From Candidatus Omnitrophota bacterium (GTDB lineage: Bacteria > Omnitrophota > Gorgyraeia > Gygaellales > Profunditerraquicolaceae), in contig JAHISH010000039.1 of NCBI GenBank assembly GCA_018818365.1, positions 1-19,923 on the forward strand: a DNA stretch of 19,923 bases. The letters run 5' to 3'. The notes beneath the pieces were generated by a model. It was not told the origin of the DNA, searched no databases, and saw only the letters and a program-made list of their open reading frames with translations. This document shows positions 1 to 6,599 of this stretch, in pieces (within the stretch, counting starts at the first letter, position 1; every line of letters begins with the position of its first letter). Both the position numbers and the translations under genes were made by a program.

Positions 1-100
1 GCTCGAGCCCCGAATCCATTATTCTGTGGTTCGGATTCGTGGTCCCGATGGGAAGCTTCGAAACAAATGTCGCCATCGGGATTGGTTAAGAGGTACGAGC
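1..100 (+). other. possible structured RNA, three-way junction, type unknown
   Basis: Three sets of complementary segments nest as a three-way junction: GCTCG (1-5) with CGAGC (96-100), CGAATCC (11-17) with GGATTCG (33-39), and CCCGATGG (44-51) with CCATCGGG (73-80). The last two are perfect 7 and 8 bp stems. The structure ends 20 bases before tRNA-Val, and its 5' side may continue outside the window. I cannot match it to a tRNA, T-box, SRP RNA, tmRNA or any riboswitch consensus I know, and there is no open reading frame worth calling. It could be the end of a larger RNA gene, a leader or a processing structure. Confidence 0.35.
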
Positions 101-119
101 TAAGGCCATACAAAAGAAT

Positions 120-196
120 GGGCGCTTAGCTCAGTTGGTTAGAGTGTTTCCTTGACATGGAAAAGGTCACAGGTTCAAGTCCTGTAGCGCCCACCA
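120..196 (+). tRNA. tRNA-Val (anticodon GAC), CCA encoded
   Basis: A full cloverleaf can be drawn. The acceptor stem is GGGCGCT (120-126) with AGCGCCC (186-192). The D stem is GCTC (129-132) with GAGT (142-145). The anticodon stem is TTTCC/GGAAA around the loop TTGACAT, with GAC at 154-156. The T stem is ACAGG/CCTGT around TTCAAGT. The discriminator is A193 and CCA is encoded at 194-196. The next gene, thrS, starts only 18 bases downstream, so the tRNA and the synthetase mRNA may share a transcript. The tRNA carries valine, so it is not the cognate tRNA of its neighbour. Confidence 0.97.
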
Positions 197-214
197 GTAT
201 TAAAAGAAAGAGAT

Positions 215-1936
215 ATGGAATTAGATACGTTACGACATTCATGTTCACATGTAATGGCCGAGGCGGTAAAATCCCTGTGGCCTGAGGTTAAGCTCGGCAT
301 CGGGCCGTCCATCGAAGACGGGTTCTATTATGATTTTGAAAAGAAAGAGCCCTTTACCGATAAGGATTTGGCGGCGATAGAAGAGAGCATGCGCCAGATT
401 ATTGCCCAGGACCAGCATTTTGTCCGTGAAGAGCTCAAAAAAGAAGACGCAGCCGCATTATTTGAAAAACTCAATGAGACCTATAAGGTGGAATTAATAC
501 GCGCGCTTCCGGCAGACGAGGTGTCGATTTATAAAACCGGGGATAACTTCGTGGACTTATGCCGTGGCCCGCACGCAGAATCAACGGGCGCAATTCGGGC
601 TTTTAAGTTGTTATCCGTCGCCGGAGCCTATTGGCATGGGATTGAAACTAACCCTATGCTGCAGCGAATATACGGGACTTGTTTCCCCACCGCCCAAGAA
701 CTCGATGAGTATTTAAAGAATTTAGAAGAAGCAAAACTGCGGGATCATCGAAAGCTAGGGCCGGCGCTGGGGTTTTTCGATATCTATCACGAAGAAGCAG
801 GGGCCGGATTAGTCTTTTATCACCCCAAGGGAGCGCTGGTACGTAAGATCATCGAGGATTATGAGAAAGAGGAGCATCTTAAACGCGGCTACCAGATTGT
901 GATGACGCCGCATATTATGCAGGCAGACCTTTGGAAGACCTCGGGGCATCTGGAGTATTATAAGGAAAATATGTATACCTTGAAGGTCGATGATAAGGAA
1001 TTTGTGCTTAAGCCGATGAATTGCCCGGGGCATATCTTGATTTACAAATCCCAAACTCGCAGTTATCGAGACCTTCCGGTGCGCCTTTTTGAATTAGGGA
1101 CCGTCTATCGTCGTGAGAAGGCAGGGGTGCTTCATGGTCTGTTGCGGGTACGCGGTTTTACCCAGGATGATGCGCACATATTTTGTCTGCCGGAACAGTT
1201 GCCGGGAGAGATAACGGGGATTATTGATTTTGTTTTTGATATGATGAAGGTTTTTGGTTTTACCTCGGTGGGGGTGGAGTTAAGTACCCGGCCCGAAAAA
1301 TATATCGGTTCGCTTGACGATTGGAAACGCGCCACCGATGCCTTAGAAAATGCTTTAAAAGAAAAAGGGCTGCGGTATGATATTAACGAAGGCGACGGTG
1401 CGTTTTACGGGCCCAAAATAGATATAAAGTTAAAAGATGCCCTTAAGCGCTCGTGGCAATGTGCGACTATCCAATGCGATTTTGCGTTGCCGAAGCGTTT
1501 TGATTTGCGCTATGTGGATTCTGACGGTGTCGCACGTCAACCGATTATGCTGCACCGGGTACTATTAGGCAGCTTGGAGCGTTTTCTCGGGGCGCTGATC
1601 GAACACTATAAGGGAGAACTGCCTTTGTGGCTGGCGCCTACGCAGGTGTTGGTTATTCCTATTAAGGATTCGGTCCATGAATACGCCCGGCACGTAAAAG
1701 AGGTGTTAGAAACACATGCGTTTCGTGTTGATATGGATTTGCGCAATGAGACCCTTGATAAACGGATCCGCAACGCCGAAGTGCAAAAGATCCCTTATGT
1801 GGCGGTCGTGGGAGCGCGCGAGGCCACGCAAGGTAACGTTTCAGTCCGTAAGAAAGGGCAAGGGGATCAAGGAAGTCTTTCTCTCGATAGTTTTATAGCG
1901 CTTTTGCAGGAGCAGGTTGCGAACCGTTTCTCATAA
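215..1936 (+). CDS. thrS: threonine--tRNA ligase lacking the TGS domain
   Basis: Class II synthetase that charges tRNA-Thr in the cytoplasm; 573 residues against about 640 for the common form. The editing domain comes first, with H8 and H12 of HxxxH and C116/H120 in the CRGPH motif. The catalytic core follows, with the three zinc ligands C270 (PMNCPGH), H321 (DDAHIFC) and H447 (PIMLHR), motif 2 at about 297-318 (YRRE..GLLRVRGFTQDD) and motif 3 at about 441-460. The anticodon-binding domain is about residues 470-573. The N-terminal TGS domain is absent. The ATG at 215 is preceded by the purine-rich AAAGAAAGAG, and the tRNA gene just upstream leaves no room for a longer protein. It heads the thrS-infC-rpmI-rplT group. 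Confidence 0.97.
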   Translation: MELDTLRHSCSHVMAEAVKSLWPEVKLGIGPSIEDGFYYDFEKKEPFTDKDLAAIEESMRQIIAQDQHFVREELKKEDAAALFEKLNETYKVELIRALPADEVSIYKTGDNFVDLCRGPHAESTGAIRAFKLLSVAGAYWHGIETNPMLQRIYGTCFPTAQELDEYLKNLEEAKLRDHRKLGPALGFFDIYHEEAGAGLVFYHPKGALVRKIIEDYEKEEHLKRGYQIVMTPHIMQADLWKTSGHLEYYKENMYTLKVDDKEFVLKPMNCPGHILIYKSQTRSYRDLPVRLFELGTVYRREKAGVLHGLLRVRGFTQDDAHIFCLPEQLPGEITGIIDFVFDMMKVFGFTSVGVELSTRPEKYIGSLDDWKRATDALENALKEKGLRYDINEGDGAFYGPKIDIKLKDALKRSWQCATIQCDFALPKRFDLRYVDSDGVARQPIMLHRVLLGSLERFLGALIEHYKGELPLWLAPTQVLVIPIKDSVHEYARHVKEVLETHAFRVDMDLRNETLDKRIRNAEVQKIPYVAVVGAREATQGNVSVRKKGQGDQGSLSLDSFIALLQEQVANRFS

Positions 1937-1963
1937 CTAACGGGATGTGTTGCGTTACAACCA

Positions 1964-1972
1964 AAAGGAGGT
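1964..1972 (+). promoter_or_regulatory. extended Shine-Dalgarno of infC
   Basis: AAAGGAGGT is a nine-base match to the anti-Shine-Dalgarno end of 16S rRNA. Its GGAGG core lies 8 bases from the ATA at 1980 and does not serve any ATG. GTG (1971) in the same frame lies inside the site itself, and the GTG (1947) and TTG (1950) lie upstream of it. The site therefore decides the infC start. Confidence 0.85.
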
Positions 1973-1979
1973 GGTTACC

Positions 1980-2486
1980 ATAAAAAAGTTCGTGCGTATT
2001 AACGAAAGAATTCGCGTGCCGCAAGTACGTGTCATTGGGCCTGATGGGAATCAACTGGGGGTTATGTCTGTGCAAAGAGCAATGGAAGTAGCGAATCAAA
2101 ATGAGTTGGATCTTGTGGAGGTTGCCCCGAGTGCCCAGCCCCCTGTCTGCCGCGTTATAGATTATAGCAAGTTTAAATACGACCAGGAGAAGAAGGAGCG
2201 CGAGGATAAGAAACATCAGAAGAAGGGGAGGCTCAAAGAGATCCGCGTAAAACCGAACATTGACGACCATGACTACGACACGAAGGTACGGCAGGCGATT
2301 ACTTTCTTAAAAAAAAGAGATAAGGTCAAAATAAACCTTTTCTTCCGCGGAAGGCAGATGGAGCACAGGGATCTCGGGAGGAAGATACTCGATAAATTTA
2401 TTATTGATACCCAAGGGGATGGCCAGGTAGAAAAACCGCCGATGATGGAAGGCAGGATTATGTCGTTTGTCCTCTCTCCCAAATAA
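1980..2486 (+). CDS. infC: translation initiation factor IF-3, probable ATA start
   Basis: IF3 binds the 30S subunit, discriminates against wrong start codons and prevents premature subunit joining. The product of about 168 residues has the N-domain (RINERIR, then IGPDGNQLGVM and LDLVEVAPSAQPPVCRVIDY), a lysine-rich linker (about 75-95) and the C-domain (VKPNIDDHDYDTKVRQ, FRGRQMEHRDLG, EGRIMSFVLSPK). The only well-placed start after the strong Shine-Dalgarno is ATA at 1980. Rare AUU, AUC or AUA starts are known for infC and let IF3 repress its own synthesis, so I infer the same autocontrol here. An in-frame GTG at 1947 would add 11 unconserved residues and has no ribosome site. It lies 43 bases after thrS and 25 bases before rpmI. 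Confidence 0.95.
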   Translation: MKKFVRINERIRVPQVRVIGPDGNQLGVMSVQRAMEVANQNELDLVEVAPSAQPPVCRVIDYSKFKYDQEKKEREDKKHQKKGRLKEIRVKPNIDDHDYDTKVRQAITFLKKRDKVKINLFFRGRQMEHRDLGRKILDKFIIDTQGDGQVEKPPMMEGRIMSFVLSPK

Positions 2487-2511
2487 GCGCCGAGTATAAG
2501 GAGCGATACAT

Positions 2512-2712
2512 ATGCCAAAATTAAAGACTAAAAAGGGAGTCGCAAAACGTTTCAAGCTTACCAAGAAGGGGAAAATAAAATATCAACCGGGAGGCAAGAG
2601 CCACCTGCTTTCTTCTAAGAACCGAAAACGCCTGCGGGGCTTACGGCGGGAAGAGGTCTTAGATAATAAAAAACAAGTACAGTATCTTAAGGCTATGTTG
2701 CCTTACGGATAG
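2512..2712 (+). CDS. rpmI: 50S ribosomal protein L35 (bL35)
   Basis: Sixty-six residues, very basic, opening with MPKLKTKKGVAKRFK and containing KSHLLSSKNRKRLRGLR, the expected L35 pattern and length. It is a small structural protein of the large ribosomal subunit. ATG 2512 follows the ribosome site AAGGAGCG at normal distance. It sits between infC and rplT in the near-universal infC-rpmI-rplT order and is surely in the same transcript. Nothing unusual is seen. Confidence 0.98.
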   Translation: MPKLKTKKGVAKRFKLTKKGKIKYQPGGKSHLLSSKNRKRLRGLRREEVLDNKKQVQYLKAMLPYG

Positions 2713-2758
2713 TTTGCGTGGCGGAAGTACTTTATATCTTTAAGAAGGAGTACGCACT

Positions 2759-3115
2759 ATGGCTAAAGTAAAACACAGCGTTGCAACTCGTAAAAGAAAA
2801 AAGAAGACCATGAAGGCCGCGAAAGGCTTCTGGGGGGACCGGAGCAAACAGTTCCAGCAGGCACGCAGAGCCTTGTTGCACGCGCTCACCTATGCCTATA
2901 GGGATAGGCGCAGCAAAAAGAGGGACTTTCGTCGCCTTTGGATCGCACGCATCAATGCGGCATGCCGAACAACCGGCGTAACCTACAGCTCTTTTATCAA
3001 CGGGCTTAAAAAAGCGAAGGTCGGATTAGACCGAAAAGTGTTGGCAGAATTGGCAGTGCGGGATGCCAAAGCTTTTGAAAAGCTCGTTGAGATTGCAAAG
3101 AACGCACGGTCGTGA
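2759..3115 (+). CDS. rplT: 50S ribosomal protein L20 (bL20)
   Basis: 118 residues, the usual L20 length. The N-terminus [26 protein letters not shown] and the central [26 protein letters not shown] and [12 protein letters not shown] segments are standard L20 features. The protein binds 23S rRNA early in large-subunit assembly, and in several bacteria it represses its own operon. I found no obvious L20 leader mimic here. AAGGAG (2745-2750) lies 8 bases before ATG 2759. The next gene, a TrkA-type protein, starts about 50 bases later, so the usual rplT-pheST link is interrupted. Confidence 0.98.
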   Translation: MAKVKHSVATRKRKKKTMKAAKGFWGDRSKQFQQARRALLHALTYAYRDRRSKKRDFRRLWIARINAACRTTGVTYSSFINGLKKAKVGLDRKVLAELAVRDAKAFEKLVEIAKNARS

Positions 3116-3127
3116 AGTTTTCTTGCG

Positions 3128-3156
3128 TTGCGTGAAGATATCGACAAGACCATACT
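3128..3156 (+). promoter_or_regulatory. weak candidate promoter for the trk cassette
   Basis: TTGCGT (3128-3133) and CATACT (3151-3156) are 17 bases apart. Each box matches the sigma70 consensus in about four of six positions. Transcription would start near 3163, almost at the trkA start at 3167. That would make the message nearly leaderless and would explain why no ribosome site is visible there. Read-through from rplT is equally possible. Confidence 0.25.
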
Positions 3157-3166
3157 TTAATTGCCG

Positions 3167-3811
3167 ATGCTTATTATAATTGTAGGATGCGGACGGGTCG
3201 GGTCGGAATTGGCTGGTCTGCTTTCCAAAGAAAACCATAATGTGGTCGTCATAGACCGTAACCGCGGATCGTTTGACCGTTTGGGCGCCACCTTCAATGG
3301 ACTTACTATCGTTGGTAACGGATTTGATCAAGAGCTGTTAAAACAGGTCGGGATTGAAAAAGCCGATGCGTTCTGTGCAGTCACCAACGGCGACAACACC
3401 AATCTTATATCCGCACAAGTCGCGAAAAAGATCTTTAAGGTCCCTAAGGTTATTGCCCGGGTCTATGACCCTCAGCGCGCGCATATTTATTCTGCGTTAG
3501 GGATGGATATTATAAGCGGCACGATTCTCTTCGCGTCGATGCTTCGGGACAAGATTATCGAGAGCCGTTTTTCCAGCTATCTTATTGAGACAAAAGATTT
3601 GGGGGTTATTGAGATTGAGGTCAAAGAAGGATTGGTCGGTAAAACCATACAGGATGTCAATATCCCCAGCGAATTACTGGTGGTAGCGATACGCAGGGTG
3701 CAGGGGGTTATTCTTCCGGAGGCACAGACTGTCTTAAAAGAAAAAGACATCCTGATGGGCGTCATTAAGGTAGCCAGCCTTGAGAGAGTGAAAGAGAAGT
3801 TTAACTTGTAA
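3167..3811 (+). CDS. trkA: TrkA/KtrA-type RCK protein, first of a tandem pair
   Basis: Cytoplasmic gating subunit of a TrkH-type potassium transporter, 214 residues. The RCK_N Rossmann domain starts at once with LIIIVGCGRVG (GxGxxG nucleotide motif) followed by VVVIDRN, whose acidic residue caps the ribose. A glycine-rich GNGFD and the DAFCAVTNGDNTN segment follow. Residues from about 140 on form an RCK_C domain (IEIEVKEGLVGKTIQDV). Classical E. coli TrkA carries two such units in one chain; here they are separate genes. ATG 3167 is chosen because the beta strand begins immediately; TTG 3161 is two codons upstream. No ribosome site is seen. The second RCK gene follows 12 bases later. Confidence 0.9.
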   Translation: MLIIIVGCGRVGSELAGLLSKENHNVVVIDRNRGSFDRLGATFNGLTIVGNGFDQELLKQVGIEKADAFCAVTNGDNTNLISAQVAKKIFKVPKVIARVYDPQRAHIYSALGMDIISGTILFASMLRDKIIESRFSSYLIETKDLGVIEIEVKEGLVGKTIQDVNIPSELLVVAIRRVQGVILPEAQTVLKEKDILMGVIKVASLERVKEKFNL

Positions 3812-3823
3812 GGAATAGTTACG

Positions 3824-4486
3824 ATGCATATTCTTATTATCGGGGCGGGGAAAGTAGGGTATTTTCTGGCCAAGCGTCTTCTTGCGGGAGAACACGTGGT
3901 GAGCATTGTCGATAAAGATAAGGATATCTGTGAGGAGATCGCCAAAGACCTTGACCTCTTGGTCATAAATGGTGATGGGTGCGATCCGCATATTCTACAA
4001 GAAGCGGGGATTGAGCGCGCACAGGTCGTGGCGGCAGTTACCGGCGAAGACGAGGATAATCTTATTATTTGCCAGGTGGCAAAAGAGCGATTCAATATCC
4101 GGCGTACGGTCGGACGCGTAAACAATCCCGATAATGAACGCACGTTTACGGAGTTGGGTATCGATGTGCCGGTTGATGCAACCAAAATTATCGCGAAGAT
4201 CATAGAAGAAGAAGTTTCTTTTTCAGATTTTGTGAATTTGATGAGTTTCAAGAGGGGGAAGTTGGCTATTGTCCGCGTAGACCTCCCGCAAGACTCCCCG
4301 GTTATCGAACGAGAGGTAAAAGATATTCAACTGCCTCCTGATTCGGTATTGGTATCCATTGTCCGCGGAGAAGAGGTGATCGTTCCCAAGGGCAATACCC
4401 TGCTTAAGGCGGGGGACGACATTATTGCGCTTACTATCGTGGGAAATGAGCCGCAACTCTTGGATCTCTTAGCGGGTAAATTATGA
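3824..4486 (+). CDS. trkA: TrkA/KtrA-type RCK protein, second of a tandem pair
   Basis: 220 residues, homologous in layout to the preceding gene. It opens with HILIIGAGKVG (GxGxxG) and VVSIVDKD, with NGDGCDP and AAVTGEDEDNL near the nucleotide pocket. An RCK_C domain runs from about residue 145 (LAIVRVDLPQDSPVIEREV to the end). It would bind NAD(H) or ATP/ADP and gate TrkH from the cytoplasm. AAGGAA precedes ATG 3824. Its stop overlaps the start of the 38-residue membrane protein as ATGA (4483-4486), so the two are translationally coupled. The pair of half-size RCK genes suggests a hetero-oligomeric gating ring, which is inference. Confidence 0.92.
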   Translation: MHILIIGAGKVGYFLAKRLLAGEHVVSIVDKDKDICEEIAKDLDLLVINGDGCDPHILQEAGIERAQVVAAVTGEDEDNLIICQVAKERFNIRRTVGRVNNPDNERTFTELGIDVPVDATKIIAKIIEEEVSFSDFVNLMSFKRGKLAIVRVDLPQDSPVIEREVKDIQLPPDSVLVSIVRGEEVIVPKGNTLLKAGDDIIALTIVGNEPQLLDLLAGKL

Positions 4487-4599
4487 GATTGAAAGTTATT
4501 ACGACCTCACTGTTAGGCATTGCCGCTGAAATCGGATATGCCCTTACCTTGATTCTCGCCGCGTTCTTTATCTGCATTTTATTGTCCGGAAAGATATGA
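4483..4599 (+). CDS. 38-residue single-span membrane protein of the trk operon
   Basis: ATG 4483 overlaps the stop of the preceding RCK gene, and its TGA at 4597-4599 overlaps the trkH start at 4596, both as ATGA. The reading frame encodes MRLKVITTSLLGIAA followed by EIGYALTLILAAFFICILLS and GKI. The N-terminus is basic (R2, K4), and residues about 9-35 are hydrophobic enough for one helix, with one acidic residue (E16) near its start. I recognise no family. Position and coupling suggest a small subunit or assembly factor of the Trk complex, by analogy with tiny transport subunits such as KdpF; that role is inference. The double ATGA overlap and the exact fill of the trkA-trkH gap are the main evidence that it is translated. 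Confidence 0.72.
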   Translation: MRLKVITTSLLGIAAEIGYALTLILAAFFICILLSGKI

Positions 4600-6098
4600 T
4601 TATCAGGCCCCGCGGGGAAGACATAAAGATCATCGGGTATTATTTAGGAAAGATTATCTTAGGGCTTGCCTTTATCATGGTCGTGCCGATAGGGGTAAGT
4701 CTTATTTTTGGAGAAACCAATCCGCTCTTTGATTTTTTGATTGCCTTTGAGATTTCTCTGGCATTCGGGATTATCCTGACATGGATTTGTAAGACGGAAA
4801 AAGACCTTAGCTGGATGCAGGGGATGATTGTGGTTTCTCTTTCTTGGATTGTGGCGACACTGCTTGGCGCGCTTCCTTTTTACTTAAGCGGCCATTGGCA
4901 ATCATATTTGGATGCCTGTTTTGATGCGATGTCTGGGTTTGCGACTACAGGATTAGCCTTGGTACAGGACCTGGACCATCTTTCGTATGCCCATAATTTC
5001 TGGCGGCACCTGATTATGTTTGTCGGCGGGCAAGGGATTGTGATTGTTGCCCTGTCGTTTTTAGTGAAGGGATTTTCCGGAGCGTTTAAGATGTATATGG
5101 GGGAGGCGCGCGATGAGAGAATCATGCCTAACGTCATTCATAGCAGTCGCTTTATCTGGCTGGTGAGCATCGTGTACCTGCTTCTTGGTACCGTCGTATT
5201 GGGCCTTACCGGGATGATGCTTGGGATGAAGCCGTTAAATGCCTTCTTCCACGGGGCGTGCATTTTTATGGCTGCGTTTGATACGGGAGGATTCGCCCCC
5301 CAGTCGCAGAATATCCTTTACTACCATAGTTTTGCGTTCGAAATCATTACCATAATTATTATGGTTCTCGGTGCCTTGAATTTTAAACTGCATTATCATC
5401 TTTGGATGGGCAACAGGAAGGAGGTGCTCAGGAACATTGAAACCAAGGCCCTTTTTTTCTCCGTCGTGGTTACTTTTTCTGTTGTCGCCGTAGGATTGCT
5501 TCAGGCAGGGGTGTATCCGGGGGCAATGACGCTGTTACGCAAGGGGTTTTATCAATTGATTTCCGGCCATACGGGCACGGGTTTTCAAACCGTCTATGCC
5601 ATGCAGTTCAAGAACGACTGGAGTCAACTGTCCACGGTGGGGCTTATCTGCGCAATGGGGCTTGGCGGCGCGGTATGTTCGACGACAGGGGCGATTAAGA
5701 TGTTGCGTGTCGGCATTGTCTGGAAGGCGCTCTTGGAAGATGTTAAACGTATTATCCTGCCTGAGCGCGCGGTTGTCGTTCAGAAATTTCATCATGTAAA
5801 GGAGGTCTTTTTAGAAGATAAACAAGTACGCTCCGCACTTTTGGTTACCTTGATTTATCTGGGGCTGTACTGTTTTGGGGCGCTTGTGGGGATGTTCTTG
5901 GGATATCCTTTCTTGGATTCTTTGTTTGAGTCTACTTCGGCGGCGGCCAATGTGGGGCTTTCCTGCGGCATTACCAATAGCGCGATGCCCGGCGTGTTAA
6001 AGGTGACGTATATGCTGCAGATGTGGGCGGGCAGGCTTGAGTTTATGTCTATTTTCACCTTGATAGGTTTTTTTGTGGCATTGTGTAAGGGGAAATAA
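4596..6098 (+). CDS. trkH: TrkH-type potassium transporter membrane subunit
   Basis: 500-residue integral membrane protein of the TrkH/KtrB superfamily, which moves potassium inward through four pore-loop repeats. The selectivity segments are visible in order: SGFATTGLAL (about 113-122), FDTGGFAPQS (228-237), SGHTGTGFQTV (323-333) and TSAAANVGLSCG (447-458). A glycine sits at each expected filter position. Many hydrophobic helices separate them, and GLGGAVCSTTGAIK (355-368) resembles the flexible gating region of TrkH. The start at 4596 overlaps the small membrane gene by four bases. With two RCK proteins upstream it forms a complete Trk system. Sodium as the transported ion, as in some NtpJ or KtrB relatives, cannot be excluded. 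Confidence 0.95.
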   Translation: MIIRPRGEDIKIIGYYLGKIILGLAFIMVVPIGVSLIFGETNPLFDFLIAFEISLAFGIILTWICKTEKDLSWMQGMIVVSLSWIVATLLGALPFYLSGHWQSYLDACFDAMSGFATTGLALVQDLDHLSYAHNFWRHLIMFVGGQGIVIVALSFLVKGFSGAFKMYMGEARDERIMPNVIHSSRFIWLVSIVYLLLGTVVLGLTGMMLGMKPLNAFFHGACIFMAAFDTGGFAPQSQNILYYHSFAFEIITIIIMVLGALNFKLHYHLWMGNRKEVLRNIETKALFFSVVVTFSVVAVGLLQAGVYPGAMTLLRKGFYQLISGHTGTGFQTVYAMQFKNDWSQLSTVGLICAMGLGGAVCSTTGAIKMLRVGIVWKALLEDVKRIILPERAVVVQKFHHVKEVFLEDKQVRSALLVTLIYLGLYCFGALVGMFLGYPFLDSLFESTSAAANVGLSCGITNSAMPGVLKVTYMLQMWAGRLEFMSIFTLIGFFVALCKGK

Positions 6099-6599
6099 GT
6101 GAAGAGAACATTACGTGTTTCGTATATAATGTATGCACTAGGTCTTGTAAGCGTATTCTTCTTTTTATGCGGCCCTGCGTGGGGGCAGTCGGTTTCTAGC
6201 GATGAATTGCTTAAGAACTCCGGCCGCTATGAGGGGAAGAGGGTGACCTATGAGGGAGAGGTCATAGGGGATATTATGCGTCGGGGCCGATACGCGTGGC
6301 TTAATGTGCGCGACCAGGCGCGCGCAATCGGCATATGGGCAGAAGTTTCTTTGCTGACGCAGATAGCTTTTACCGGACATTACAAAAGTAGGGGAGATAT
6401 CATTTCGGTAACCGGAATCTTCCATAATTCATGCCTCGAACATGGCGGGGATCTGGATATCCATGCCCAGACTATCCGCATACTTTCAAGAGGAAAAGAA
6501 ATCCCGGAGGTAGTAAGCCCAAAAAAAAAGAAATTGTCACTGATGCTTTTGGGGGCTATTATATTGTTATGGACTTTAACGCACTTGTTACACAAATAG
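6099..6599 (+). CDS. membrane-anchored OB-fold protein, function unknown
   Basis: 166 residues starting with GTG directly after the trkH stop. The N-terminus is a signal or anchor segment (basic MKRTLR, hydrophobic about 8-28, possible cleavage after AWG at 29). Residues about 32-131 look like a small OB-fold: SGRYEGKRVTYEGEVIGD, then YAWLNVRD, IGIWAE, GDIISVTGIFHNS and DLDIHAQTIRI. A KKKK run (142-145) and a second hydrophobic helix (146-163) close the chain. Similar membrane-tethered OB proteins exist in many bacteria without a settled role. Ligand and topology are unknown. It overlaps pheS by 31 bases, so it is coupled to the synthetase genes as well as to trkH. Confidence 0.75.
   Translation: MKRTLRVSYIMYALGLVSVFFFLCGPAWGQSVSSDELLKNSGRYEGKRVTYEGEVIGDIMRRGRYAWLNVRDQARAIGIWAEVSLLTQIAFTGHYKSRGDIISVTGIFHNSCLEHGGDLDIHAQTIRILSRGKEIPEVVSPKKKKLSLMLLGAIILLWTLTHLLHK

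Noticed and set aside
1..100. A second tRNA or a T-box leader
   Set aside because: There is no T loop, no 7 bp acceptor stem and no T-box sequence; the stem sizes do not fit a cloverleaf.
3577..4251. 224-codon minus-strand open frame over the two RCK genes
   Set aside because: Serine-, isoleucine- and proline-rich shadow of conserved TrkA codons with no recognisable motif.
6431..6568. Upstream extension of pheS by 46 codons
   Set aside because: The extension is an out-of-frame reading of the OB-fold gene; PheS homology starts at the ATG at 6569.
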